From positions 23,193 to 87,192 of the forward strand of contig NZ_JAGJEA010000019.1 in the NCBI RefSeq assembly GCF_018100805.1: a stretch of 64,000 nt of DNA, written 5' to 3'. Source of the DNA: Aquimarina sp. MMG016 (GTDB lineage: Bacteria; Bacteroidota; Bacteroidia; Flavobacteriales; Flavobacteriaceae). Below, in pieces: positions 36,068 through 44,714 of this stretch; position 1 is the first letter of the stretch; each line of letters opens with the position of its first letter. The position numbers and the translations under genes were made by a program. The notes under the pieces were generated by a model, which saw only the letters and a list, made by a program, of their open reading frames with translations, was not told the origin of the DNA and did not search any database.

Positions 36068-36235
36068 AACTACTGATTATATGTAAATATATGAATTGTT
36101 TAATTTTTTTTATAAAAAGTTAAACAAAAAATTTGTTAAAGTTGTTTCAAGAAAATTGAAAGGTCTATTTTTCGATTATTATAGACGTAATTAACCTTAA
36201 TAACTTACTGTTTTGGCAAAAAAGTAACCTTACAA

Positions 36236-36274
36236 TGTCAGTTTGTCAGCCAATCGACATTGGTATTTTTTTTG
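36236..36274 (+). promoter_or_regulatory. Candidate stress-promoter region upstream of htpG
   Basis: TGTCAG occurs twice 8 bases apart (36236-36241 and 36244-36249), followed by CCAAT-CGAC-ATTGG (36250-36263) and TTGGTATTTTTTTTG (36260-36274), 47 bases before the htpG ATG. The arrangement differs from the plain TAnnTTTG promoters elsewhere in the window and may be a heat-shock control site. The rest of 36068-36235 shows nothing nameable. Confidence 0.4.
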
Positions 36275-36320
36275 ACAATAGAGATTTCATAAAGAGATAA
36301 TTAAATAAATATTATAAAAT

Positions 36321-38210
36321 ATGGCAACAGGAAATATTAATGTATCGGTAGAAAACATTTTTCCTTTAATCAAAAAGTTCTTGTATTCTGATCATGAAAT
36401 CTTCTTAAGAGAACTTATATCTAATGCAACCGACGCAACTTTAAAGCTAAAACACTTAACCAATATTGGCGAAACCAAAGTAGAATATGGCAATCCGTTG
36501 ATCGAAGTTAAGATAGACAAAGACAAAAAGCAGCTTCATATAGTTGACCAAGGAATTGGTATGACAGCAGAAGAAGTTGAAAAATACATTAATCAAGTTG
36601 CATTCTCAGGAGCAGAAGAATTTCTAGAAAAATATAAGGATAGTGCTAAAGACTCAGGAATTATAGGTCATTTTGGACTTGGTTTCTATTCTGCTTTTAT
36701 GGTAGCTGATAAAGTAGAAATCATTACTAAATCCTATAAAGATGAGCCTGCTGCTCATTGGACTTGTGATGGTTCTCCAACTTATACTATTGAAGCACAT
36801 GATAAAACAGAAAGAGGAACTGAAATTATTCTTCATATTGGTGAAGATGACACTGAGTTTCTTGAAGAGGCAAGAATTAGAGAGTTATTAGTAAAGTATA
36901 ATAAGTTTATGCCGGTATCCATAAAATTTGGTACTAAAACTGAAACTTTACCAAAACCTGAAGGTGCTAAAGAAGAAGACCCTGCTCCAACTCAGGAAGT
37001 AGATAATATTATCAACAATCCTAACCCTGCGTGGACAAAACAACCTGCTGATCTTAAGGATGAAGACTACAAAGGTTTTTATCGTGAATTGTATCCTATG
37101 CAGTTCGAAGAACCTTTATTTAATATTCACCTTAATGTAGATTATCCTTTTAACCTTACCGGAATTTTATATTTCCCAAAACTAGGTCAGGATATGAATA
37201 TGCAAAAAGACAGAATTCAATTATATCAAAACCAAGTATTCGTAACCGACAACGTAGAAGGAATTGTACCAGAGTTTCTTACCATGCTTCGTGGAGTAAT
37301 TGATTCTCCTGACATTCCATTAAATGTATCTCGTTCTTACCTTCAAGCGGATGGTAATGTAAAGAAGATATCTAGCTATATTACTCGTAAAGTTGCGGAT
37401 AAATTGAGTTCTATGTTCAAGAACAGTAGAGAGGATTTTGAACAAAAATGGAATGATATTAAGATTGTAATTGAGTACGGAATGCTTTCTGAAGAAAAAT
37501 TCTTCGAAAAAGCTGACAAATTTGCTTTATATCCTACAGTTGATGATACCTACTTGACTTTTGAAGAGTTACAAGAAAAGATCAAAGACAATCAAACAGA
37601 TAAGGATGATAAATTAGTCGTTCTTTATGCGTCAAATAAAGATGATCAGCACGCTTATATTGCTGCAGCAAAAGATAAAGGATATGAAGTATTACTTCTA
37701 GATTCTCCAATTGTTTCTCATTTGATTCAAAAATTAGAAACCAGTAAAGAAAATATCACTTTTGTTCGTGTAGATTCGGATCACGTAGATAATTTGATCA
37801 AGAAAGATGAAGAAACTATCTCTAAATTATCTGATGAAGAAAAAGAAGTTCTAAAAGGAGATTTAGAAAAAGTGATTCCTGCTGAGAAATATACCGTACA
37901 ATTAGAAGCTATGGATAGCGATGCTGCTCCATTTATGATTACACAACCCGAGTTTATGCGTCGTATGAAAGAGATGCAACAAACAGGCGGTGGAGGCGGT
38001 ATGTTTGGTATGGGTAATATGCCTGAAATGTATAATCTGATTGTAAATACCAACCATGAATTGGTCTCTCAAATCAAGGACACAAAAACCGATAAAAAGA
38101 AAGAGCGCTTGATTAAACAATCTCTTGACTTAGCTAGACTTTCTCAGAATTTATTAAAAGGAGAAGAACTAACTGCTTTTATTAATCGTAGTTTTGATAT
38201 GATAAAGTAG
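36321..38210 (+). CDS. htpG: Molecular chaperone HtpG (Hsp90)
   Basis: 629 residues, full length. The GHKL ATPase domain is clear: FLRELISNATDATLKLKHL, VDQGIGMTAEE and IGHFGLGFYSAFMVAD. The middle domain contains YFPKLGQDMNMQKDRIQLYQ and a catalytic-loop Arg (LNVSRSYLQAD). A GGGGGMFGMG glycine-methionine stretch lies in the C-terminal domain. It is the cytosolic Hsp90 chaperone. It is preceded by a repeated TGTCAG element that may give heat induction and followed by a terminator. Confidence 0.97.
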   Translation: MATGNINVSVENIFPLIKKFLYSDHEIFLRELISNATDATLKLKHLTNIGETKVEYGNPLIEVKIDKDKKQLHIVDQGIGMTAEEVEKYINQVAFSGAEEFLEKYKDSAKDSGIIGHFGLGFYSAFMVADKVEIITKSYKDEPAAHWTCDGSPTYTIEAHDKTERGTEIILHIGEDDTEFLEEARIRELLVKYNKFMPVSIKFGTKTETLPKPEGAKEEDPAPTQEVDNIINNPNPAWTKQPADLKDEDYKGFYRELYPMQFEEPLFNIHLNVDYPFNLTGILYFPKLGQDMNMQKDRIQLYQNQVFVTDNVEGIVPEFLTMLRGVIDSPDIPLNVSRSYLQADGNVKKISSYITRKVADKLSSMFKNSREDFEQKWNDIKIVIEYGMLSEEKFFEKADKFALYPTVDDTYLTFEELQEKIKDNQTDKDDKLVVLYASNKDDQHAYIAAAKDKGYEVLLLDSPIVSHLIQKLETSKENITFVRVDSDHVDNLIKKDEETISKLSDEEKEVLKGDLEKVIPAEKYTVQLEAMDSDAAPFMITQPEFMRRMKEMQQTGGGGGMFGMGNMPEMYNLIVNTNHELVSQIKDTKTDKKKERLIKQSLDLARLSQNLLKGEELTAFINRSFDMIK

Positions 38211-38273
38211 TGAGTAGTAGTTAGTGAGTCACGCTCGTAGGGGTTAGACAAATCTAATATTAGAAGTTAATAC

Positions 38274-38307
38274 AAACCGCTTTAACATCAGTTTTAGCGG
38301 TTTTTTT
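38274..38307 (+). terminator. Terminator of htpG
   Basis: AAACCGCT (38274-38281) pairs with AGCGGTTT (38296-38303) and runs into seven T. Confidence 0.85.
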
Positions 38308-38339
38308 ATGAAAACCTAAAATATTGTGAAAACATTTTT

Positions 38340-38365
38340 TTAGTTAGGATTCCTTACTATATTTG
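38340..38365 (+). promoter_or_regulatory. Promoter with palindromic operator (site 1), thioredoxin-like gene
   Basis: TTAGTTAGGATTCCTTACTA (38340-38359) overlaps the -7 box TATATTTG (38358-38365), 37 bases before ATG 38403. The TTAGGATTCC core recurs at 38651 and 39724, so it is probably the operator of the MarR protein encoded at 39777. Confidence 0.6.
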
Positions 38366-38402
38366 TAATGAAATTTTGTCTAACTATTAAAATCTTAAAC
38401 AA

Positions 38403-38636
38403 ATGAATAAATCAATTTTTTATCATGCCGGTTGCCCGGTTTGCGTAAGTGCAGAACAGGATATTGTAACTCTTATAGGCGCTACTAATATAGAGATTAT
38501 ACACCTTGGCGAAGATCGTTCACAGATCGAAACCGCAGAAAAAGCTGGTGTGCAATCCGTTCCTGCTCTACTAACTCCAAATGGAAATGTGTTGCATATT
38601 AACTATGGTGCATCTATAGCTGATGTAAAAGGGTAA
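38403..38636 (+). CDS. Small thioredoxin-like protein with CPVC motif
   Basis: 77 residues, glutaredoxin/thioredoxin fold in its shortest form: strand IFYHAG, redox motif CPVC (Cys11, Cys14), a helix, IEIIHLGED, and the cis-Pro loop VQSVPALLTPNG. No signal peptide, so cytoplasmic. It probably reduces disulfides or shuttles thiols or a metal. It is the first gene of a set whose promoters share the TTAGGATT operator and which ends with a Cys-rich MarR gene. Confidence 0.85.
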   Translation: MNKSIFYHAGCPVCVSAEQDIVTLIGATNIEIIHLGEDRSQIETAEKAGVQSVPALLTPNGNVLHINYGASIADVKG

Positions 38637-38650
38637 TTTTTTTAATTCAA

Positions 38651-38686
38651 ATAGTTAGGATTCCTAATTTAAAGAATCCTAACTAT
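38651..38686. promoter_or_regulatory. Palindromic operator (site 2), lipoprotein gene
   Basis: ATAGTTAGGATTC (38651-38663) and GAATCCTAACTAT (38674-38686) form a perfect 13-bp inverted repeat; inside it TTAGGATTCCTAA is itself a 13-base palindrome. It ends 16 bases before the lipoprotein ATG. It could also fold as an RNA hairpin, but no T run follows. Confidence 0.6.
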
Positions 38687-38702
38687 TCTCAAATATTTAC
38701 AA

Positions 38703-39434
38703 ATGAAAAACAGAATTTTGACTTTAGTATTAATCATCTTATGTACTTCACTCAATGCTTGTGAAGAAAACGAAAAAATAAATGACAAAAACAATGATTT
38801 ACAGATCATAGATGCTTCTGTTATCCATGATACAGAAATAGCCAGTATTATCTGGGAAATTACGGTAAAAGGAAATGCTGGAGCCACTACTCCGAATCCA
38901 GTGGGGCAATTACACGGTGCTCCGGTCTTAGGATATGTTTTTCCTACTACATTAAAACCAACTGATGTTGGGTTTAGTGAAACCGAAGGGATTTTGGCTT
39001 TAGCACTCACTTCTCACCCTGACTTTGATGATACGCCTTTATGGGATGAAAACAATGATAGTGTATATGACAATGATGGTATTATTTGGCATCCTCATTG
39101 GGTAGTTTTACGTGAAGATAATAGAGTTGCAGGTGGGTTATCTGTAAAACAGTTTAACAAAGATGATAAGACTGTAAAACTTCCTCCCACCAATCCAGGG
39201 ATGCCTATGTATATGGATTCTCCCGGTTTTCAGGTAATTACTAAAGGAAATAATATAAAAGTGGTAATTCCTGACTATCGCATGAATCATAAAATTGACT
39301 TTAGATTTGATGCAGTTGCAGCTTATATGCAGGTTAATACAGAGATCAAAGACAAACCTATGCTTGGTGTTTATGAAGTATATAGCGTTTTGAGCACCGA
39401 TCTTTCCCTTCCCTATACAGTTCAATCTAGATAA
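38703..39434 (+). CDS. Lipoprotein of unknown function, MarR-linked
   Basis: 243 residues with a lipoprotein signal (LTLVLIILCTSLNAC). The mature protein opens with a charged linker, then a beta-rich domain with an aromatic and His-containing block (GIIWHPHWVVLREDN) and an acidic DENNDSVYDNDG turn that could bind calcium. I do not recognise the family. It has no Cys beyond the lipidated one, unlike its neighbours. Preceded by operator site 2 and followed after 9 bases by the DUF2024 gene, so the two are co-transcribed. A role in sensing or binding a small molecule at the envelope is speculation. Confidence 0.75.
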   Translation: MKNRILTLVLIILCTSLNACEENEKINDKNNDLQIIDASVIHDTEIASIIWEITVKGNAGATTPNPVGQLHGAPVLGYVFPTTLKPTDVGFSETEGILALALTSHPDFDDTPLWDENNDSVYDNDGIIWHPHWVVLREDNRVAGGLSVKQFNKDDKTVKLPPTNPGMPMYMDSPGFQVITKGNNIKVVIPDYRMNHKIDFRFDAVAAYMQVNTEIKDKPMLGVYEVYSVLSTDLSLPYTVQSR

Positions 39435-39443
39435 TACATTAGA

Positions 39444-39707
39444 ATGAAAATAGCAGTTTGGGATACCTATGTTCGGCGAAAAGATGGGTCTGTAATGCAT
39501 TTCGATATTTTGGTTCCGGATAACTTAAAAAATGAAAATCAAATTTTTGAGTTTGGTAAAATATACCTGAACTCCAAGCCTTTTGAAACTTATGGTTTAA
39601 CTTCTAAGGAATGCAGCTTTTGTCATATAGAAAAAGCCACTCAAGAAATAATTGATAACATCCAAACATCTGGTTATTCTATTATCGAAATGGAAAATTG
39701 TAAATAA
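39444..39707 (+). CDS. DUF2024 family protein with CxxC
   Basis: 87 residues matching my memory of the DUF2024 family: MKIAVWDTYVRRKDGSVMHF opening, FDILVP strand, and a CSFCHIEKA motif in the middle that puts a CxxC plus His in a position suited to metal or redox chemistry. A final Cys is in MENCK. The function of the family is unknown. Follows the lipoprotein gene by 9 bases. Confidence 0.82.
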   Translation: MKIAVWDTYVRRKDGSVMHFDILVPDNLKNENQIFEFGKIYLNSKPFETYGLTSKECSFCHIEKATQEIIDNIQTSGYSIIEMENCK

Positions 39708-39719
39708 CGATATAACAAA

Positions 39720-39740
39720 TAATTAGGATTACTAACTTTG
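39720..39740 (+). promoter_or_regulatory. Promoter with palindromic operator (site 3), marR-type gene
   Basis: TTAGGATTACTAA (39724-39736) overlaps the -7 box TAACTTTG (39733-39740). Because the box covers the TTG at 39738, the coding start must be the ATG at 39777. The site suggests autoregulation. Confidence 0.6.
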
Positions 39741-39769
39741 CTAATGAGAAAGCTAAACTTTCTCATTAG
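39741..39769 (+). promoter_or_regulatory. 5' UTR stem-loop of the marR-type gene
   Basis: CTAATGAGAAAG (39741-39752) pairs perfectly with CTTTCTCATTAG (39758-39769) around CTAAA, directly after the -7 box and 7 bases before the ATG. It would sit at the very 5' end of the mRNA, so it may stabilise the message or control translation. Confidence 0.6.
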
Positions 39770-39776
39770 CTTTTCT

Positions 39777-40385
39777 ATGAACAAGAGTATATTTAACATA
39801 CCATTCCAGCATAAAGATGTCAATGCCAAAATTGTAATTGGCCTAGAACGAATTTCTGAGGCTTTCAGAGTATTGTTATGGGAACATGCTAAAAAAATAG
39901 GGTTAAGCCCTATTCAGATACAAATCCTAATTTTTGTAGCCTATCATCAAGAGAATTTATGTACTGTAAGCCATTTGGCAAAAGAATTCAACCTTACCAA
40001 ACCGACAGTTAGTGACGCTGTTAAAGTATTGAAGCAAAAGGATATGATTTCTAAAAACAAAACCACAACCGATAGTAGAAGTTATTATATTAGTCTTACA
40101 CCAAAAGGGACAAAAAGTGTTGCTGAGATCGAAAATTTTGCAGACCCCATTAAAAAGCAGGTAGATAGTTTTGATACTAAAGAACAGGAATCTCTATTTA
40201 AAACTCTTAGTTCGTTGATTTATAAACTTAATCGATCCGGGATCTTATCTTTACAAAGAACTTGTTATGGATGTAAGTTCTATGAAAAGAAAAGTAAAGA
40301 CAGTCATTATTGTCATCTGATTCAGACTAATTTAAAAGATATCGACATTCGATTAGACTGTCCTGAATTTGAAGAAAAATCATAA
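39777..40385 (+). CDS. MarR family regulator with C-terminal four-cysteine motif
   Basis: 202 residues from ATG 39777. Residues ~20-150 are a MarR winged helix: IGLSPIQIQILIFVAYH, the recognition helix LTKPTVSDAVKVLKQKDM, and the wing KTTTDSRSYYISLTPKG. A C-terminal extension holds CX2C-X12-C-X15-C (Cys163, 166, 179, 195) with nearby His177 and His180, a likely zinc, iron or Fe-S site or a thiol switch. MarR proteins of this length with a metal-like tail are unusual compared with ~140-residue classical members. Three TTAGGATTnCTAA palindromes precede its own gene, the thioredoxin-like gene and the lipoprotein gene, suggesting it represses the module including itself. Confidence 0.88.
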   Translation: MNKSIFNIPFQHKDVNAKIVIGLERISEAFRVLLWEHAKKIGLSPIQIQILIFVAYHQENLCTVSHLAKEFNLTKPTVSDAVKVLKQKDMISKNKTTTDSRSYYISLTPKGTKSVAEIENFADPIKKQVDSFDTKEQESLFKTLSSLIYKLNRSGILSLQRTCYGCKFYEKKSKDSHYCHLIQTNLKDIDIRLDCPEFEEKS

Positions 40386-40419
40386 AAAAACCTCCTGAAC
40401 CAAAATCCAGGAGGTTTTT
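40386..40419. terminator. Bidirectional terminator between marR-type and S9 peptidase genes
   Basis: AAAAACCTCCTG (40386-40397) pairs with CAGGAGGTTTTT (40408-40419), a perfect 12-bp stem between converging genes. Confidence 0.9.
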
Positions 40420-40438
40420 ACCCAAATAAAGACTAAAC

Positions 40439-42751
40439 TTATCCTTTTACAGGTTTAGTATTTTGCTTTTTATTCAAATGTTTAGCATAGAATCCCATCA
40501 TTGCTTTATACATCTCAACCGAGTTTTCTTCTTTAGCAAATCCATGACCTTCATCATATCTTACCATATAAGGTACATCGTACCCTTTGTCACGTAATGC
40601 TTTTACGATTTGATCAGACTCATCTATATTTACACGAGGGTCGTTCGCTCCCTGAACTACAAATAATGGCTTCTTAATCTTATCAATTTGATATACCGGC
40701 GAAACTTCTTCCATAATTGCTTTTTCTTCAGCAATATCTTCATCATACCAGATCTCTTTGATGATCTTCAAATATGGCTTCCAGTATGGAGGAATAGTTT
40801 TCATAAAAGTAAATAGATTAGAAACTCCTACATAATCTACTCCACAAGCATACAAATCAGGTGTTTTGGTCAATCCACGAAGTACAGCATATCCACCATG
40901 GCTTCCACCGTAGATTGCAACTTTATCTTCATCTACCCATCCCTGCTCAATCACATATTTTAAACCGTCTTCTACATCATCCATTGCTTTACGACCAATT
41001 TGCTTAAATCCAGATTCTAAAAACTCTCTTCCGTAACCTCCAGAGATTCTAAAATTAACCTGTAATGTTGCATATCCTCTACTTGCGAATAATTGAGACT
41101 CAGGATTGAATCCCCAAGAGTCACGAATTCCTTGTGGGCCACCGTGCGGATTAACAATTAATGGAACTTTTTTTCCTTGTAAAGCTTCTTTTGGTAAAGT
41201 GATATACCCATGTATGGTTAATCCATCTCGACTTTTAAAAGTGATAGGACGCATCTCTGCCATATCATTTTCCTTCAGCTGAGGCATCAAATTGTATAGT
41301 AATTTAAACTCTTCAGTTTTTGCATCATAAGAATAATATACACCATATAACTTATCACTTTGTAAAAAGATCAGATATTTATCTTCTTCGTCAGTTTTAT
41401 CTGCTATAGAATATTGATGGTCAGGGAATTTATTAGTAATTTTTTTATGAAGTTTCTTGTAATAATCACTAACTGGCTCCACTACTCTTTTTTCTCCTTG
41501 GTGAGAAAAATAATCTAATTCATACCCTCTTTTTCTAGAAACTGAAAGATTAGATACGTCGTACTTATCATTAGAATACAATTTTTTAATTACTTTATCC
41601 TCTTTTAAGTCATATAAATATATCTGAGACTTATCAGTCTCCAGGTTAGATACTACATAAGCATCATGTGGATTATCAGTAGCATAATCGAAACGTAATA
41701 TAGAGAAAGTATCTTTCCAATTCAGTTTCTTAATGATTTCATATTTACCTTCTTCCTTGGCATAATGAAGATCCATATTAACCCCATCACGAAGCTTAAC
41801 AAAACCTTTTAAGTTTCCGTCTTTATCAAAATTATAACCCATTATAGGATTTGCAGCATCTTCATTCTTATATAGCTGAGTAAGTTCTCCTGTAATAACA
41901 TTTATCTTATATGGCTCAAAGATTTGCTTATTATTTTTATTCATAGAAATAATAATATGGTCTTTGTCCTCCTTTAATAATTCCAAGAAATTTACCTGAA
42001 CCTCACCAAATGGAGTTAAATCTTTGCTCTCTCCTCCGGTAATTCCAGCGGTGAACAAATGATAATTTTCATCACCTCCTTTATCCATAACATAAACTAG
42101 GCGCTCATTATTTACCCAGCCAAAACCTCGTATTAATTCTTCTTTTTCCTCGATAACACGAGTAACTTTACCAGAAGCAATATCTTTTACATATACATGG
42201 TTTTTTTTATTATCATCTTTTTCTCTATAAGATAAATACTTTCCGTTTGGTGAAAACTGAAAACTTCTAGCTTTTGGTCTTGCAAAATAATCTTCCACAG
42301 AGTATTTATGATCCCCTTTATCCAGATTACCTAATTCTAGTAATTCGGTATCAGAAGTCACCAACTCGGGATTACCTGGTATTGTTTTTTCTGATTTTTC
42401 CATTTCTAATGGTAGCTCCATTCCTGCTTGATAAAAAGTTCCTTTTAATTTAGTTGATTCCACAGATGCTACATATTTCACCCCTGCTTGTTTAAGTCCC
42501 AAAGTTAATTGATTGTTTTCAAAAACTGCTTTATCTAAAGGAATTCCGGTTGCTCCCTGAGATGGACTATCCATAGTAGCTGATAGAGCTCCATCTTTTT
42601 CTTCGATATGAAAAGCCAGTGGAATTTCATTTCCTTGAACAGATAATTTACCTTTCCAGGTTCCTATAACCTCTTGTGCATACGTTTGTGTAAAAGACAT
42701 ACATAGAATAACTATCATTGCCCCCCATAATGTTGAAAATTTTGATTTCAT
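40439..42751 (-). CDS. S9 family prolyl oligopeptidase-type peptidase
   Basis: 770 residues. Signal peptide (WGAMIVILCMSFTQTYAQ), a small N-terminal beta domain (~25-120, GTWKGKLSVQGNEIPLAF), a beta-propeller (~155-510), and a C-terminal alpha/beta hydrolase with Ser617 in YGGSHGGYA, Asp704 in GANDPRV and His736 in DEGHGFA. It should cleave peptides in the periplasm, as acylaminoacyl- or dipeptidyl-peptidases do. The extra N-terminal beta domain is common in Bacteroidota S9 peptidases. It is divergent from another exported hydrolase. Confidence 0.94.
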   Translation of the reverse strand: MKSKFSTLWGAMIVILCMSFTQTYAQEVIGTWKGKLSVQGNEIPLAFHIEEKDGALSATMDSPSQGATGIPLDKAVFENNQLTLGLKQAGVKYVASVESTKLKGTFYQAGMELPLEMEKSEKTIPGNPELVTSDTELLELGNLDKGDHKYSVEDYFARPKARSFQFSPNGKYLSYREKDDNKKNHVYVKDIASGKVTRVIEEKEELIRGFGWVNNERLVYVMDKGGDENYHLFTAGITGGESKDLTPFGEVQVNFLELLKEDKDHIIISMNKNNKQIFEPYKINVITGELTQLYKNEDAANPIMGYNFDKDGNLKGFVKLRDGVNMDLHYAKEEGKYEIIKKLNWKDTFSILRFDYATDNPHDAYVVSNLETDKSQIYLYDLKEDKVIKKLYSNDKYDVSNLSVSRKRGYELDYFSHQGEKRVVEPVSDYYKKLHKKITNKFPDHQYSIADKTDEEDKYLIFLQSDKLYGVYYSYDAKTEEFKLLYNLMPQLKENDMAEMRPITFKSRDGLTIHGYITLPKEALQGKKVPLIVNPHGGPQGIRDSWGFNPESQLFASRGYATLQVNFRISGGYGREFLESGFKQIGRKAMDDVEDGLKYVIEQGWVDEDKVAIYGGSHGGYAVLRGLTKTPDLYACGVDYVGVSNLFTFMKTIPPYWKPYLKIIKEIWYDEDIAEEKAIMEEVSPVYQIDKIKKPLFVVQGANDPRVNIDESDQIVKALRDKGYDVPYMVRYDEGHGFAKEENSVEMYKAMMGFYAKHLNKKQNTKPVKG

Positions 42752-42921
42752 TGTTTTGTAAGATTGATTATGAAAAATGAGTTATACGTAGTTAGTAATT
42801 AATTATTAAAGATTGTTACACTATTGGTAAAAATTAACAGAATATTTTACGTCCTTTATTGTAACCGATGCTAAAACCAATCGTCATAACCATACATATC
42901 AATTCAAAAAAACCAACAACA

Positions 42922-44568
42922 ATGAGAAAAGGGTTCAAATTATTATTTACAAAAACTTTATTGATAACATTTTTATATGCTTCAACAGTTACAGGACAAA
43001 GTATCGAAACGCAATTAGATAAACTTTTTTCAGAAAAATATAAGACTGACACTCCGGGAGCTGCAGTTATTGTTGCCAAGAAAGGAGAAATCATTTATCA
43101 TAAAGCCTTTGGTTTATCCAATATGGAGCTTGGCACACCTATGAAATCAGATAACGTTTTTGAAATTGGATCTATCACTAAGCAATTTACTTCGGTTGCT
43201 ATTCTAATGTTATTAGAGCAAGGTAAACTAAATATTGAGGATGAAATCACCAAATTCATTCCTGATTATCCAACCAACGGAAAGAAAATTACTATTCATC
43301 ATCTACTTAATCATACTTCCGGAATCAAAAGCTATACTTCCATGAATCTTACCGAAATAGCAAGGAAAGATATGACACCCACTGAGCTCATTGATTATTT
43401 TAAAAATGAACCTATGGATTTTGACCCAGGAGAGGAATGGGGATATAATAATTCAGGATACATTTTATTAGGATATATTATCGAAAAAGTTTCAGGTAAA
43501 ACGTATGAAGACTTTATAGAACAAGATATTTTTAAACCATTAGGAATGAACAATTCATATTATGGGCATAAAGGTGAAGTTATAAAAAACCGTGCTTCCG
43601 GATATCAAAAAAAAGAAGATTATGTAAATTCTGACTACCTCAGCATGACACTGCCTTATGCAGCAGGGTCATTAATGAGTACGGTAGAAGATCTATACAA
43701 ATGGCAAAAAGGGCTAAATGCAAATACCTTAGTAAAAAAAGAAACGCTACAAAAAGCTTTTCAGAATACTAAATTGAATAATGGGACTCCTACCTATTAT
43801 GGTTATGGCTGGACGGTGAATGAAATTAATAACACTCCAACTATAGAACACGGTGGAGGAATTTTTGGATATACTTCTTATGGAATTTATATCCCTGAAA
43901 AAGACACTTATATCGCTACATTAACTAATTGTAGCTGCAATAATAGTCCTACAGATGTAACTATACAAGCCGCTTCGATTGTAATTGATAAACCCTACAA
44001 TAACAATACAGCAGTCAACATCTCTAAGGATAAACTCAAAAAACTAATAGGTGTTTATGAGTTTGAAGACAAAGCAATACGTATTATTACTTTAGAAGAA
44101 GATCAATTATATAGTCAACGAGAAGGTGGTGGTAAGTTTAAAATCTTTCCTAAAAATGAAAATAATTTTTTCTTTGAAGATAGTTTTTCTGAAATCGAAT
44201 TCATTGTAAAAGATAAAGAAATAGAGTCCAAATTTAAAAATAGAATAAGGGTTTCTAATGGTTCAAAAACTAATAAACCACTTCCTTCAGCAAAGAAGGA
44301 AATTGAATTATCACAAGATATCCTAAAACAATATTTAGGTACTTATGAAATACAACCAGGGTTTGATCTAGAAGTAAGACTAGAAAATGGGAAACTTATC
44401 TCACAAGCAACAGGTCAACAATCTTTCCAGATACGTCCCGAATCTGAAACCAAATTCTTCGTTAAAGAATTTCCTGCTGCAATAGAATTTATAAAAGAAG
44501 GCGGAAAATTTGATAAAGCTATTTTATATCAAGGAGGTCAGGAAATACCTATAAAGCGAAAAAAGTAA
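42922..44568 (+). CDS. Exported serine hydrolase (class C beta-lactamase fold)
   Basis: 548 residues from ATG 42922, which gives a proper signal peptide (LLFTKTLLITFLYASTVTGQ); the ATG at 42868 would place 18 residues before it. The beta-lactamase/transpeptidase-like domain (~30-360) has the SxxK Ser in EIGSITKQF, the YxN motif in WGYNNSGYILLG and HGGG in place of KTG. The C-terminal ~190 residues contain two similar beta-rich modules (beginning LKKLIGVYEFED and LKQYLGTYEIQP), as in many Bacteroidota serine hydrolases. Likely a peptidase or esterase rather than an antibiotic-resistance enzyme. Confidence 0.92.
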   Translation: MRKGFKLLFTKTLLITFLYASTVTGQSIETQLDKLFSEKYKTDTPGAAVIVAKKGEIIYHKAFGLSNMELGTPMKSDNVFEIGSITKQFTSVAILMLLEQGKLNIEDEITKFIPDYPTNGKKITIHHLLNHTSGIKSYTSMNLTEIARKDMTPTELIDYFKNEPMDFDPGEEWGYNNSGYILLGYIIEKVSGKTYEDFIEQDIFKPLGMNNSYYGHKGEVIKNRASGYQKKEDYVNSDYLSMTLPYAAGSLMSTVEDLYKWQKGLNANTLVKKETLQKAFQNTKLNNGTPTYYGYGWTVNEINNTPTIEHGGGIFGYTSYGIYIPEKDTYIATLTNCSCNNSPTDVTIQAASIVIDKPYNNNTAVNISKDKLKKLIGVYEFEDKAIRIITLEEDQLYSQREGGGKFKIFPKNENNFFFEDSFSEIEFIVKDKEIESKFKNRIRVSNGSKTNKPLPSAKKEIELSQDILKQYLGTYEIQPGFDLEVRLENGKLISQATGQQSFQIRPESETKFFVKEFPAAIEFIKEGGKFDKAILYQGGQEIPIKRKK

Positions 44569-44592
44569 AATTGTAATTCATATTGAATACTT

Positions 44593-44623
44593 AAGCTACG
44601 TTTCTATTAGAAGCGTAGCTTTA
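44593..44623 (+). terminator. Terminator of the serine hydrolase gene
   Basis: AAGCTACGTTTC (44593-44604) pairs with GAAGCGTAGCTT (44610-44621) with one G-T wobble, followed by T-rich sequence. Confidence 0.75.
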
Positions 44624-44714
44624 TTGAATCCTGGATTGTTACAATTTTCATAAATACAGTAATTCACTTATCACTTTTAGTAATTTTAAAATCTGTAACA
44701 CAAATCATACTATC

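Noticed and set aside
42868..42921. ATG 42868 as start of the serine hydrolase
   Set aside because: It would put 18 polar residues before a normal signal peptide; ATG 42922 fits better.
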